Of a stretch of DNA of 64,000 bases, positions 10,040 through 21,060 are shown piece after piece. A program made the translations under genes and the position numbers. The DNA comes from Acanthosepion pharaonis (Eukaryota; Mollusca; Cephalopoda; Sepiida; Sepiidae), in contig CAHIKZ030005201.1 in assembly GCA_903632075.3 (NCBI GenBank), forward strand, positions 829,501-893,500, written 5' to 3'. How positions within the stretch are numbered: position 1 is the stretch's first letter; the number at the start of each line of letters is the position of its first letter. Under the pieces are notes generated by a model. The model was given only the letters and a program-made list of their open reading frames with translations, had not been told where the DNA came from and searched no databases.

Positions 10040-10170
10040 ATATATACCTGGCCACTCGTATTCGAGGATACCCGTCTACTAGGACGACTAGCCAATCCCT
10101 ATTGCAGACTCTTGCTCAGGCGCATTTGTATTTATTCAACACCCATACTGCAACTATGCTGAGCAGACCT
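10040..10170 (+). repeat. Arm of inverted interspersed repeat
   Basis: GACTAGCCAATCCCTATTGC followed by AGACTCTTG...CAACACCCATACTGCAACTA matches the reverse complement of 10,465-10,560. An independent repeat inserted near the SINE pair. Confidence 0.6.
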
Positions 10171-10189
10171 TAGTTACAATTTCTGGGGA

Positions 10190-10460
10190 AGAGCGTGTTT
10201 GAACAAGGCCAACACGCTCAAGCCCTTGGCCACGATGACTTGTGACTTTGTGCTAGCACAGTTATCGGGTTCCGTCTACTCAATTTCACTCACAAGGCTT
10301 GGGTTAACCAGTGATATGATTTTTAAATGTGCCGCACGCTGGGATCGAACATGAGGAAGTCTCCTTCCTGACAAATCGACTATGGTAAGATTCGAACCCG
10401 GGTCTCATGGTCAGAATGCGAACGTTCTAACCACTCGGCCACTCGGTCCACGCAGTATAG
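10190..10460 (-). mobile_element. tRNA-Ser-like SINE (minus orientation)
   Basis: Minus strand starts GACCGAGTGGCCGAGTGGTT (strong A box) and continues to GACCCGGGTTCGAATCTTAC (strong B box), then CACAAGTCATCGTGGCC and GAGCGTGTT...AACACGCTC, a 9-bp hairpin. The head resembles a serine tRNA gene but lacks paired acceptor ends, so it is a SINE and not a tRNA gene. Confidence 0.7.
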
Positions 10461-10464
10461 TTGC

Positions 10465-10560
10465 AGCATGAACCACAGGCCCGTTCTGTGAGTGTTGAAG
10501 AAACACTAACATTACAAGAGTCTGCAACTGAGATTAAGCTAGCCACTCGGAAACGAGCAT
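10465..10560 (-). repeat. Second arm of inverted interspersed repeat
   Basis: Reverse complement carries GTGGCTAGCTTAATCTCAGT then TGCAGACTCTTG, pairing with 10,040-10,170. Confidence 0.55.
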
Positions 10561-12480
10561 CCAGTCATTACAATATTTTCTATAATATCTTTGTGCTTTC
10601 TATAGGAATAGCATAGGAATATTATGTGCTATATGTGTTCATTTAAGCTTATATGACACTACTGGCTGTCAGATGCTATACTAGTCGATCTGAAATTGTT
10701 GTAGTTGTTTGCCCGATGAGTGTCTTAGATTTTTCATTGAGAAACAATATCCTAACGGGTAAGTCATTCTTGTTTTATACAAGTTTGGTTTTATCATTAA
10801 GTTTAATTATAATGACATTTATGGAACGGGATTCTTTGTTTATCACAGGAATGAGTCATAAAATATGCATGAGTGGGCGCGAAGGAAGATGCAGTGTGAA
10901 TTGGGCAAACAATAACGATTCAACCGCAAAAATCATGGTATCAGAATCTGTCTTTGGATGTCTTTAAGCCATAACATACTGTAGCATTTTGAATTTCAAG
11001 CAGTTCCCCAAAATTCAGGCCAGAAATAAAGGTTTTATATCGTTATGAACAAGGATCTCTAAGAAAACAGAAAGTAGAATAAAAAGAAAATGTATCTAGA
11101 CCTCGACAGAGAACTGAAGAAAAAATATGGAATCTGTACGTCACAGTCGTACTGATTGTAGTTATAATAGTTAGAACAATCCCATAATGCCTAACGAAAA
11201 TTCTGAACGAACCGGAAGTCCAAAGGAGAATCGAGAACATCCGAACAAGAAGAAGAAGCGGTGGCGAGGGGGGCGATGGCCCTGAGCATCCCTATCAGGA
11301 AAGCATCCACTCAAAGAGTGAAATAAAAAAATTTTAGTTTTTTGAAATTTGAAATTGTCTCTGTTAACTTCGTTGTACAAACGACCTACAGTCCTACACA
11401 AAGGTCTGAATGTGGATCCGTGTTTTGATGTGCGAGACCAGAGTAGGCTCCCCTACTTGAGTCTTAGGGATATACAACTAAGGAGCTGGCCTCTAGCATC
11501 ACCAGACCTCTGCACGTCACTGGCCTGAATACTGAGGAGAGTGCTGGTGTATTGAAGAGTCATGCTGTCGCTCATTCTCCAACGGAAGTCACTGGTTAGT
11601 CCTGGTGGAAAAACTAAATGGGTATAAATAATAAGGATAATACTACAAATATGTTAATTTAGAAAGAGTTAACGTGATTGGATGCCTCTGTGATACGCAC
11701 TCTAATTTTGCCTAAATACATAGCATCAAATTCTTTTTCCCGCCTCAAACATCGACTTACTCTCCTGGCCATTAAGAACGACAGCCTCTCCGTACATATC
11801 ATCAAACGAACACTCATCACACGATAGCAATATCTCATCAATAGTAAAAGTAGCTTTGGAGTTGACGCCTTTCAGTCTCTATATGCAATGTTCAATGACA
11901 CAGGCTTATTGTTTGCTTAAGAAGGGGAAACGATAATCAGGGCCGGCCATTCTAATATTTACCACCTTTTCACTCGATGTCGACAGCAGCAAAAATCGGA
12001 AAGCGGAACGAAGTGTTTACGCACATGCATTGCCTTCCCGGAAAAACAGATCTTTGTCGTCCGTTCAAGTCTGAACGAAACAAAGGGAGACAATTTATTT
12101 TTCAAAGAGAATAATGCCTCTTGTGTTATTTACTTCTGAGTTGCTATTCTAGTGATAATAATCAGTGAACCTGAATAGGTAACGCACGGAAAGGTACATC
12201 AACTTAATATTTGAAAGAAGTCCATAATGCATTCTTAACGCTAATTCCACTACCATTGTATTCTGATGGTGAAAGCATTTTTCCAAATACTTCAAATGCA
12301 TTCCAATTTTCAAATCCTGTTTTAATTGGTTTTTATCGGAGAATTCATTTCAGTAGATTTGTTTAGTAAAAGTATGAATGTAGTGCAACGACATTTTACG
12401 TGGAGAGAACCTTCTCTGGAAACAATTATTCGAAATTTTGCTTTTTCAACTGCGTTCGGATAGTGAACACTAGTGATGCA
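10561..12480. other. Unassigned spacer
   Basis: A 104-codon ORF (10,653-10,967, +) is not low complexity, but I see no domain, no splice context and no supporting composition. Other short ORFs are at chance level. No element recognised. Confidence 0.4.
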
Positions 12481-12504
12481 GAATAATGCTTAAGCATAAG
12501 TAGG

Positions 12505-12517
12505 TTCTCTCTCACAC

Positions 12518-12556
<39 letters not shown>

Positions 12557-12944
12557 CTCTCACACACACACTCTCTCTCTCACACTCTCTCTCTCTCTCT
12601 CTCACACACACACTCTCTCTCTCACACACACACACTCTCTCTCTCACACACTCTCTCTCTCTCACACACACACACTCTCTCTCTCACACACTCTCTCTTT
12701 CTCTCTCTCTCACACACACACACTCTCTCTCTCTCACACACACATACACTCTCTCTCTCACACTCTCTCTCACACACACACTCTCTCTCTCTCACACACT
12801 CTCTCTCTCTCACACACACTCTCTCTCTCTCTCTCACACACACACTCTCTCTCTCACACACTCTCTCTCTCTCACACACACGCGTTCTTTCTCTCACACT
12901 CTCTCTCTCACTCACTCTCTCTCTCACACACACACACACACACA
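12505..12944. repeat. (CT)n/(CA)n alternating array
   Basis: About 440 bp of alternating CTCTCT and CACACA blocks, roughly 16-24 bp per block pair. It explains the Arg/Glu/Cys/Val ORFs on the minus strand. Confidence 0.95.
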
Positions 12945-13017
12945 TATGTATGTATATATAATACGAGTTCAAATTTTCTTACGTTGACTTTTAACCAAAC
13001 CTGAACACATGCGTACA

Positions 13018-13021
<4 letters not shown>

Positions 13022-13096
<75 letters not shown>

Positions 13097-13120
13097 TTAG
13101 TGGTCAATATATATATATAT
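13022..13120. repeat. (TA)n(GATA)n microsatellite
   Basis: TA 13,022-13,061, GATA to 13,093, short unique ATAATATTAGTGG, then TA again. Confidence 0.95.
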
Positions 13121-13124
13121 ATAT

Positions 13125-13215
13125 ATTTCCAAGAGGATAAAATCCAGATAGCGCTCAATGTACGGTACAGAGCAAGAATATAATATAAAGGCTCAAACAC
13201 TAATATTCCATGATT
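13125..13215 (-). repeat. Interspersed repeat shared with 2.69-2.9 kb
   Basis: TCCAAGAGGATA, ATCCAGATAGCGCTCAATGT and ACAGAGCAAGAATATAAT match 2,805-2,880 nearly base for base. Partial similarity to the PLE end at 14,430 (GTGCTCAATGT, ACAGAGCATAAATATTATAA) suggests a PLE terminal repeat. Confidence 0.6.
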
Positions 13216-13234
13216 ATAATTTATTACATCAGAC

Positions 13235-13417
13235 CTACAAATTCAAAAAAAATATGTTCTGTAAAGGCAGCAATCCTTCTTTCATGCATGTTTCATTGAA
13301 TATGACAGACAAGGTGCTTTGATTTAGCTTTTTATACAATTCCTCATGTGATCTTAATTTTTTCTTTTCAGTAGATAAGTTATATAAAAACTTTCCGAGC
13401 GCTTTACATTTAGCCAT
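13235..13417 (-). pseudogene. PLE N-terminal-like fragment
   Basis: Encodes LSVIFNETCMKEGLLP preceded by a Lys/Glu-rich helix. The same motif occurs at 50.2-50.43 kb (LSVVFNETCIKEELLPKYT) and 50.02-50.16 kb (minus). The pattern 'F...C...G.LPKY' fits the conserved segment just before the RT fingers in PLE proteins. No RT follows; a terminal-repeat-like sequence does. Confidence 0.5.
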
Positions 13418-14310
13418 TTTTAAGTTTGAAATATATTAACTGTTAACAAGAAATAGATTGTTATTAATAAAAAAAGTCAGTAATATCAACTATGAACATG
13501 GGCACAATGTCTTGACCGTGTTTTGAAAATAAAAACCTTATATAAATACATACATACCACAATCTATTATTGCTAGTAATGAAACTTTTTTTCAAGACAT
13601 CTAGCGAGGGAATTGATATTATATATTATGGATCAATGCCTTCTCTAATGTCATTTGTGAAAAGCGAATATAAACGCCACAAGCAGGGATTCGAATTCGA
13701 TCTATCGTTTCCGTTGTTAATCAGCATCAAATTCACTCCCTCCTACATACGGCCCGAAGACGTCGTACATAATGTTAGAGAGATTTTGAAGACTTGAAAC
13801 GGAGTAATTATTTGACCAGAAATCATGGGATTGATTCTTTGTTATGTCATTAGTTGGAAATATTTGTCCTTCATTACAAAATTATGGAACTAAAGAAAAT
13901 ATCTGAACAAATATCTTCATATTTTCATCAAAACTTTGCTGTATTTGGACGAAACCTGTTTTCTATCATTTTCAAAAGAAAATAAATGTCGTCTAATGCG
14001 GGCACTTGGAAAACTTTTGAAGTGAAAGTTTCGACCATTGACCTTTCGGGGACGGGAAAATTAACTCGGCTTGACGCTGAGCAAAAAAAAAAAAAAAAAA
14101 AAAAAAACTCGCAAAAACAATCGCAGAAAGTGGAAACTATGTGAAGTGATAGAACGGCGGTTGGAAAGATCAATACAAATGGAGACTGGGAAAAAATCTT
14201 GAATAGAAAGATATGAACAGATATGATAGAATTAGATAGAGAGATGAATATATTGGGATTGATATGAAATTAAAGGTTGGAAAACACACACTGAATTAAA
14301 TAAGTTCAGA
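13418..14310. other. Unassigned spacer with poly(A) tract
   Basis: Contains A-run 14,083-14,107. The 75-codon ORF at 13,570-13,797 shows no recognisable domain. Confidence 0.4.
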
Positions 14311-14313
14311 ATT

Positions 14314-14316
<3 letters not shown>

Positions 14317-14366
<50 letters not shown>
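14317..14366. repeat. (TA)n microsatellite
   Basis: About 25 TA units just outside the end of PLE-B. Confidence 0.95.
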
Positions 14367-14370
<4 letters not shown>

Positions 14371-14491
14371 AACAGTAAGATATATAATCCGATGTTCTTA
14401 TTAATATTTATTACTTTTATTTTTATAAAACAGTGCTCAATGTAAATTTACAGAGCATAAATATTATAATTTAACTGATTTAAAATGTTTT

Positions 14492-14596
14492 TTCGCTACA
14501 TGGTAATGACCATGTTTCAAAAATGGAAGCTAAAACTTCAAGTTTAATTTTGTAATTAAATTAAAAATATTAGTTTCATTTCATCTTCAAGCGAAT
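14492..14596 (-). ncRNA. Hammerhead-like motif, decayed, in PLE-B
   Basis: Minus strand: TTCGC and GCGAA stem I, TTGAAGATGA where CTGATGA is expected, a long stem II built on ATGAAA and TTCCATTTTT with an AT-rich insert, GAAAC, and TGTA before GCGA. The layout equals the motif at 3,899 but box 1 has an insertion, so it is probably inactive. Confidence 0.55.
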
Positions 14597-15129
14597 ATTG
14601 GAGTAACTTATTTTTTAAAATTGACTTGAGTTTTAAACGCATAGAAAAATTCATAACTCACTGTTTCCAAGGATACAGACAAATCCAGTCATTCAGACAG
14701 TGGATGGTAGCGTGTTCATTTTTATTAACTTTTGTTGTATCAGTTATTAGTTATGTTCGAAAAAGGGGTTATGTTTAGGTAGGGGTAGGAATGTATTTTT
14801 CAACGAATTCTGACATCTGTTAAATGCATGTCGTCTGGGTTTTTTTAAAATATTTATTGTTAACGGCAGAAATCTTTTCGGCATTTTTTCCTACTTCTAT
14901 ACTTAAAGATTTTGGGAGGGAATGTTTGGGTTAGATTACGTTTTATTTAACTACAATTTTAAAATATTTTTTATCTTAATTATTAATAGACTATATTTCT
15001 TTTAAAAACAAGTAAATGTAATAGAATTACTTACATTATATAAAATTATTTTTTTCATATCAAATATAAGTATGTTTATTACCAGCTCGCATTTTTTTAA
15101 AATTATTTTAAAATATTATTTAAGGAATA

Positions 15130-15560
15130 TTTTTGACAATGACGGCAAAAAATAGCTATTTCATTTCTCTTATTCAGTAAATTTTTATTTTTTATAAATT
15201 TAGTAATATATAGTTTCTCATGTATGCACAAAGGACATGGGTCATTTAATGTCCTACATATTCTAGCTTTTCTTATTAATTTCCATTTTACTGTAGGTGT
15301 TTTATTTGATTCTTTTAAGTGCCAGAAGTACTTCGAGAGAGATATTTGATTTCTATATTTATTTATCCTAAATGAGGTTTGATGTTGATTGAACTTATGG
15401 CTTGTACAACCTATATAAATTTTAATGTTTTTGGGATTCTCAATAGAAGAGATATTGCATTGGTATACTAATGATTCTGTGCGACATTTATTTTGTAGAG
15501 GACAGTTATGAGGGTTTCTACAATTACATAATTTTTGTTTATCTTCATCTCTTTTTATTT
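15130..15560 (-). pseudogene. PLE-B GIY-YIG endonuclease domain
   Basis: Reads CNCRNPHNCPLQNKC (zinc-finger-like linker), LVYQCNISSIENPKN, IKIYIGCTSHKFNQHQTSF, SKYFWHLKESNKTP, CPLCIHEKLYI and LLNKRNEIAIFCRHC. These match the C-terminal endonuclease of PLEs. Against PLE-C, four codons are missing after TSH, removing the KRR segment that carries the catalytic Arg of the GIY-YIG fold. The frame is otherwise open here. Confidence 0.82.
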
Positions 15561-15599
15561 TTGTATTTTTCTATTGTCTAAAGGTTTTTTAGTTTTGCA

Positions 15600-16332
15600 T
15601 AAGTGTTTATTTAAGATATTAGCATTATGTTTCTTAATATTTTTTCTAAGTTTTCAGTACAGCTGCAACTTAATTTTAGTGTATTCTTTATTGAAAATAG
15701 TACTTAGTTTATTTTCTCTAGGAAAGTGCTTGACTATTAATGCAAGGAATTTTTGTCCTAATTTGTTCTTTACCATTTGGTTGTATGGGGCTGTATACCA
15801 AATTATTTTTCTACTTTTGTTTTTTCTATGCTTTCCATTTTCATTTTTTATATAAGTTAGTTTTGTGTTTTTGTAGCCACTATCTTTTAGTGCTTTATTA
15901 TAGAAATTAATATGTTCATCGAAAATCATGTCATTTGCTGAATTTGTACTTATTCTTTTTCGGATAGATAAAGATATATGCTTAATTATAGATGGCGGGT
16001 ATTTTGATTTAGGGTGTATATATAAAGGATTGTTATTGGGTTTTTTATAAGGTGTGTATTTATTTTTCCTTAAATCTAATGTTATATCAAGGAAGTTAAC
16101 TTTTTCAATTTAGTGCTTACCGTAATTTTTAAGTTCATGCTTTTAAATTCTTTATATAATATCTTTCTAATTTTACCGATTTTAAAGTTAGTAGAGTTTT
16201 TTTTATAACCATAAGTCCATCGTTTCTGTATAAACCAATGTCAGCTATATTAATATCACGGTGCGCTGTAAGATTGTATAATATAAAAAGACCTATGTGA
16301 TCAGAAGACTCAGCTGAGTCCAGTGATCCCAT
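15600..16332 (-). pseudogene. PLE-B reverse transcriptase fragment
   Basis: MGSLDSAES...HIGLFILYNL followed by GLYRNDGL is the PLE RT segment holding the YxDD active site, here YRND (Asn codon 16,224-16,222). Further on, a frame at 15,929-15,654 reads FDEHINFYNKALKDSGY, then WYTAPYNQMVKNKLGQKFLA, the PLE region between RT and endonuclease. Stops lie in 15,930-16,130. The RT fingers and N-terminus are lost. Confidence 0.8.
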
Positions 16333-16352
16333 TATGGACCACTTTGAAATCG

Positions 16353-16437
16353 AAAAAGAATAAGTACAAATTCAGCAAATGACAAGATTTTCGATGAACA
16401 TATTAATTTCTATAATAAATCTCTAAAAGATAGTGGG
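16353..16437 (+). mobile_element. Inverted PLE fragment head-to-head with PLE-B
   Basis: About 85 bp nearly identical to the reverse complement of 15,877-15,962 (GAATAAGTACAAATTCAGCA ... GATTTTCGATGAACATATTA). It lies in the opposite orientation right after PLE-B and ends abruptly inside a Tc1/mariner-type transposase. Confidence 0.8.
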
Positions 16438-16935
16438 GTTGTCTGGGAAGTTAGGTGGCCAGATGTAAAGGGTGATGTGATCGCAGAAATTGTCTGACAG
16501 CCATGACTGAGTTCTCCTGCTTCTGTGACATGGTGCAGAGTCCTGTTGCCAGACATAGGATCTTCCAGCAGCCACTCTCTTTTAACTTAGGGCAGCACTG
16601 CCTCCTCAAGGCACTTGCTGTAGGCCTCTGTATTGAGTCTGAGGTCATGTGGGAAGACGAATGGAGTCATAACGTGGCCATCACTAGTGATTACTCCAAA
16701 CACCTTCATAATCACCATTAGACTCATCTAACTCTTTGTGAATCTTCTGTGCTCTCCTCAGATTGACACCCAAACACCCTGAAATGTTCGTATTGGAGCT
16801 TACGGAGTGAAGGCCAAGCAGTACAGCATGCCATTTTCAAATTTCTGACAGAGCGAATTGCGTCATTGTGCTCTTTTTCTCACAGACGGTTACTAACTGA
16901 CCTTACTACACTGTGCAGTCGAAAAAATTAAAACC
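16438..16935 (-). pseudogene. Tc1/mariner-superfamily transposase fragment
   Basis: Minus strand, with frameshifts, reads AWPSLRKLQYEH, NLRRAQKIHKELDES, then YVWQQDSAPCHRSRRTQSWL (second catalytic Asp region, QQD) and ITLYIWPPNFPD (the NSPDxNP region). The frame is cut at the PLE junction right where the third catalytic residue region follows. The outer end at ~16,950 holds the palindrome CGCGCATGCGCG. Dead element interrupted by a PLE. Confidence 0.7.
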
Positions 16936-16959
16936 AAACAACGCGCATGCGCGAAATTA

Positions 16960-17790
16960 AAAAAAATATAATATCGCCCCTTGTATATGAATTGGGATCA
17001 AATATGGATTAGAATTCGCAGAATGATAGGAATGTTTTATAGATTTAACACGTTTCGCTTTTATTTAAGAAAATTCTGCTATTTTTATTTTTTGTGTTGT
17101 TTGTTTTCATTGGTTAATTTGTTATTAGTTTCAGTTTCAAAAATAACATCTGTTGTTGGTTTAAAGCTAAGGTCAGTTAAATTAGTGCCATGTGGATATA
17201 TTAATAGACTAACATTTATATATCTAAAATGAAAACAATATTTTTTAAGGGACAACATTGATTAGTAATTATTTTTTTTTTAAATGTAAATGTATTTTTT
17301 TTTTTGTTAGCCACACTACTGGCACAATACCTCCTAAAAAACTCTGGAAATAGACTGAAAAACATAGGTATAAAATATGGCTAGTTTAGATATAAAATCT
17401 TCATATAAAATCGTTCCTGTAAAGAAATTCCTTAAAAATGCCTCAGTAATCAGCGTTTTTGATGTAGCGAATTTAAATTAAATATAAATATGTTAATGAA
17501 CCCAACAGATTGTCTTACCCTGACGAGCGGTTTATCTGCGAAACTTGAAATCGAAAAGATAAGTGGTTTGAACTTTGAAAGTTGTATGTGGAGTGAGTAG
17601 CTATGATCAAATGCAAAATAAAGAACAGAACTGTCCAACAAACACAATTAACAATAAAAAGAAATAGGAGTAGGGCCAAAATGAAACAATATCAAGCAAA
17701 CAAACAATATAGGTAAGGCAAATTAACAGTAATAAGACAAAACATTCACAAACTAAGAATTGGCGTTGACAAACAAAAGCAAATTTGGAC
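16960..17790. other. Unassigned AT-rich spacer
   Basis: T-rich runs and short ORFs (16,981-17,232, +; 17,450-17,647, -) with no recognised domain. Could include further PLE-derived sequence, not shown. Confidence 0.35.
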
Positions 17791-18251
17791 GACGTAGCGT
17801 TCTGTCTGTAAAGAAGGCAGATCGGGGCCGAGTCATATCAAACGGCAAACTCCCAGCATGCATCTGTGTGATTTTGGATTTCCTCCTTTTACTGTGAAGT
17901 CAGCACCCGCCTTGGATGAGTGCACTTAGTTTAGGCTCATCCGGCGTGCCGTGAGTTTTTATTTTACGTCATTGTCTTTTGCAACCGTTTTCTAGCGTCT
18001 ACATTTTTGTTTATCAACTGTTTGTTAATGTTTCGTGAGGATGTCCCCTTTGAGCTAGTGGTCCGACGACCACTGTCCAGGCACGACGCGCGTCCGGCTA
18101 CGGCAAACGAAGGCCTTCGACGAACTTAGGCATTTAACGATTCGACGGGACTTACGCACTTGCCTCGTAAGGCGCATTACGGGAGTCCGGCTACGACAAA
18201 CGAAGGCCTTCCCCCCTCTGCTATGACAGAGGCCCCCACCAAAAACAACCA

Positions 18252-18770
18252 ATGGCCCCACAACCTTCAACTTATGCATGGGCGTCGGAAAAGCCCCCAA
18301 AAGTGCCTGAATATTACAGTGGTCTGATAGGGAAGTATAGCTTCTTCATCTCGGGTAATGAACTAAATTCAGTAACCGAGGCAATCAACACCAGAACCAT
18401 CTCCCTGTTGATAGCTGACAATTACCTTGCATGGAGTACCCATGTACACCATGGAGAACCATTCTCGGATTATGGTCCAGTGGAGGGGGTGTCCTCCGTC
18501 AAGAGTAGTGACTACGAGCTCATGATGACATTGACCCGCAAGAAGTTTAATGAGGTCCCAAATGTGTTGACATGTCGCGGTCGAAATATCTTCGTAGTCG
18601 TGGAGGACCGCCGTCCCCACTGCTGGGATTGTGGTTCCGCCGGTCACCTATCGATATTGTGTCCGGGCAAGAATCCGGTACCGCAGACTCAAGCATCAAC
18701 AACGAAGCAATCCCAAGGAGGAAGAATTCCAAGAAAACCCACAGTTGTCCCGGTGAGTGGACTGAGGTAG
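18252..18770 (+). pseudogene. LINE ORF1-like protein with CCHC zinc knuckle
   Basis: 172 codons open from a Met at 18,252. Residues 124-137 are CWDCGSAGHLSILC, a perfect C-x2-C-x4-H-x4-C knuckle, preceded by FVVVEDRRPH, as in nucleic-acid-binding ORF1 proteins of Tx1-type LINEs. An ATG at 18,222 in another frame (MTEAPTKN) follows the leader and is likely the original start, so a frameshift lies near 18,250. The protein would package element RNA. A later frame (WTEVVRRG) suggests further C-terminal decay. Confidence 0.75.
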
Positions 18771-18914
18771 TGAGGAGGGGAGCCAAGGCGGCAACTCCGA
18801 CTCCCTAACAGGATATTCCAGACAACGCGCTACTAAACCAACTCAGAAGCAGTCAAAGCAGCAGCTGCATAGGCAGCAGCAACAGCAACAACAGCGACTC
18901 GCTTTAGATAAGGC

Positions 18915-20080
18915 TAAAATGGTGAAGACTCTAGAGGATAGTCTGTCTCAGGCGGATTACCTTGAGGTAGCCTTAGTTAGGCAAGATATGGAGCATGAGG
19001 CTAGCAAGCGCAACCAGGTTCAGGTAACAAGACATATGTTAAACAATATGTCTAATGAAGATGTGAACATAAGTGCAAAATTGCGCAACAAAGAGATCCA
19101 TTGAAGTTCCATAGATACATTCGTGCGATCAATAATCCGAAGGGGCGTTCTCTGGGGTCTTCCAAGTGCATGTGTGAGGCGTTTCGGCTGCATTTCGAGA
19201 GCCGTTTTACCAAGAACCCTGGTCTCTGTGGCGACGAGTTTCACAGGTATTTGGTTGATTTTCCTCGGCTTGAGTCGACTGAAGCGGCTAGCTGCGAGGG
19301 AGAGATCACAGAGGGCGAAGTTCGCTTGGCATTGAAGAGAGTCAGCAGTAGCAAGTCCCCGGGACTTGATGGTCTGCCCTACGAACTGACGCACACCTTT
19401 GTTGCAATTTTGACTGTTGTGTTCAACAATTGGTTCCGGCAGGAGTACATCAACGATCGGATCTCCAGGGGTGTGATCACTTGAAAAAGGGCATTGGTAT
19501 TGTGTAGACGATTACATGCCAATATCTTTGCTAAACATAGAGTTAAAGATATGGGCCAAGAACCCGAAGAAACGTTTTCAGTCAGTGTCGCGAGCTTGTT
19601 GGGACCTGAGCAATTCAAAGCAAACTGCATTTGATCTGCATGTTCATAGAGGGTGTAGAAGACGACGGACAAACCGCGCTGATCAATTTCAGTCCAAAGA
19701 ATTCAACAGAGTCGACCATCAGTACCTGGCAGTTGTTCAGCAGGCCGTCGAATTCAAACCCGACTTCTGCAAGTGGATTAGCCTGCCCCTAGTGCTGTGG
19801 TACAGGTGAATAAAAAGCGGTTGAGCGTTCTTGTGCTGTCTCGGTAGGTTCGTCAGGGTTTTCCGCTGCGGCCCTTACTTTACGCTTTGGCGTTGGAACC
19901 CCTCATTCGTCGACTAAGTGACAGGGGTTGCACTCCTTCCTGTCCTACGCGGAATTACTGGAGGAGATCGAGCCAGGGTTTCTGCGTACGCCGATGACGT
20001 ATCTATTTTCGTGTCGTGCCGTAGGGACATCGAGGTAGTACAGAAGACGTTTGAACGGTACGAAAAAGTGACGAAGGGGC
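18915..20080 (+). pseudogene. LINE reverse transcriptase, broken
   Basis: Segments in three frames: ITEGEVRLALKRVSSSKSPG then LDGLPYEL (fingers), a decayed motif A region (FQSKEFNRVDHQYLAVVQQA), PLRPLLYALALEPLIRRL, and SAYADDVSIFVSCRRDIEVV with the catalytic YADD intact at 19,987-19,998. At least four frame changes or stops separate them. Linker 18,919-19,104 joins ORF1 directly to the RT fingers. Confidence 0.82.
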
Positions 20081-20089
20081 AAAATTAAT

Positions 20090-21060
20090 TGTGGCAAGTC
20101 ATCCGGATTGCGGTTAGTTGCCTAGAAGGGGGTCACGCTTCCGGGGCCCTTTATTTAGACAGACGGACCCGTACGCATTCTTGGAGCGTGGTTCCGGCCC
20201 GGTCTCCAACTAAAGGAGGATTGGTCCCCGAGGTACAGTCAAAGGACTAAGCGGCGGTCCAGACTTGACTTCGACGGCGGTTGTCCGTAAAGGGTAAAGT
20301 TGAGGCCTGGGTCGCTTACGTCTTTCCTATTATCCTTTAGCTTTACTTCCTCTCTTTCTGGCCACCATCTTGTGGGGTTGTGGCAAGCATCTGCTTTGCA
20401 GAGAGACTGTTGTCCATCGTCCATATCGGGGGAGGTGGGGAATACTGGACTTGATGTGCCATCTGCACGCTTCAAGGTTGGTTTTTCTACACCGCGTTAG
20501 CGACGCCATCCCTAGCTTTACCATTACTCTCACCGTTTCGGAGGTTGAGCGCCATCGTAAGCCTCGGAATCAATCGAGATTCCACTGAGAGTGTCGGGTG
20601 ACTTTAGGTGCCCTTCCTCGGTCCAGTGACCTTTCCCAGCCTCGTAGGATATTGTATCGTGATCTAGTGGAGGGGCTTGCGACGGACCGCTTTAGTGACA
20701 GGCTCGGCTTGTCAGTATTAGAATTGCGCTCTTTCCGCTCTTGGGCGCCAGCAACGGACTATCATACCTGGCGACTGATTAGGATCGTGCTACTTCACTA
20801 ACGTAGCCTTCAGATGGGCGAGGCGGATTTGCGCGACTGTCCTCGGGGTGATCTTGGTTTAGAAGAAACTGCTTCTCACGCCTTCTACCATTGTCCTCGG
20901 ATGTGGCCTTTCTGGAGTATGTCGGCGAGTTGACGGCTCGTAGCGCTCCTGTACAGCTTGTGTCCATCGATTTCGCGTAGGTTTGTGACAATGTGTCGCC
21001 ACCGTTCTCCGCGGCGAAACGGATGGCGTTTCTCACGCTGTTAGCCATGGCATGAATGGC
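20090..21060 (+). pseudogene. LINE post-RT (thumb and C-terminal) region, broken
   Basis: GPVRILGVWFGPGLQLKEDW is recoverable near 20,165-20,225. LYRDLVEGLATDRFSDRLGL and WAPATDYHTWRLIRIVLLH lie in the open frame 20,598-20,801. GLEETASHAFYHCPRMWPFW is near 20,850-20,910. Order and motifs match the tail of Tx1-like ORF2. Confidence 0.75.

Larger units (their letters stand above)
14400..16345 (-). mobile_element. Penelope-like element B (5'-truncated)
   Basis: Minus strand runs RT core (16,332), RT C-terminal region (15,929-15,654), GIY-YIG endonuclease (15,560-15,130), AT-rich 3' region, and a hammerhead-like terminal sequence (14,596-14,492). The end ATTTTTATTTTTA...GTGCTCAAT at ~14,405 is shared with PLE-C at ~27,180, which fixes the 3' boundary. 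This is the longest PLE in the window, but the ORF is broken by several stops and frameshifts. Confidence 0.8.

Noticed and set aside
10380..10460. Candidate serine tRNA gene on the minus strand
   Set aside because: A and B boxes are good but the acceptor ends do not pair and related copies lie nearby; a SINE is the better explanation.
10653..10967. 104-codon ORF of mixed composition
   Set aside because: No recognisable domain, no splice or promoter context, length not beyond chance in 64 kb.
16935..16965. CGCGCATGCGCG palindrome as a regulatory site
   Set aside because: Lies at the outer end of the Tc1-type relic and is better explained as part of its terminal repeat.
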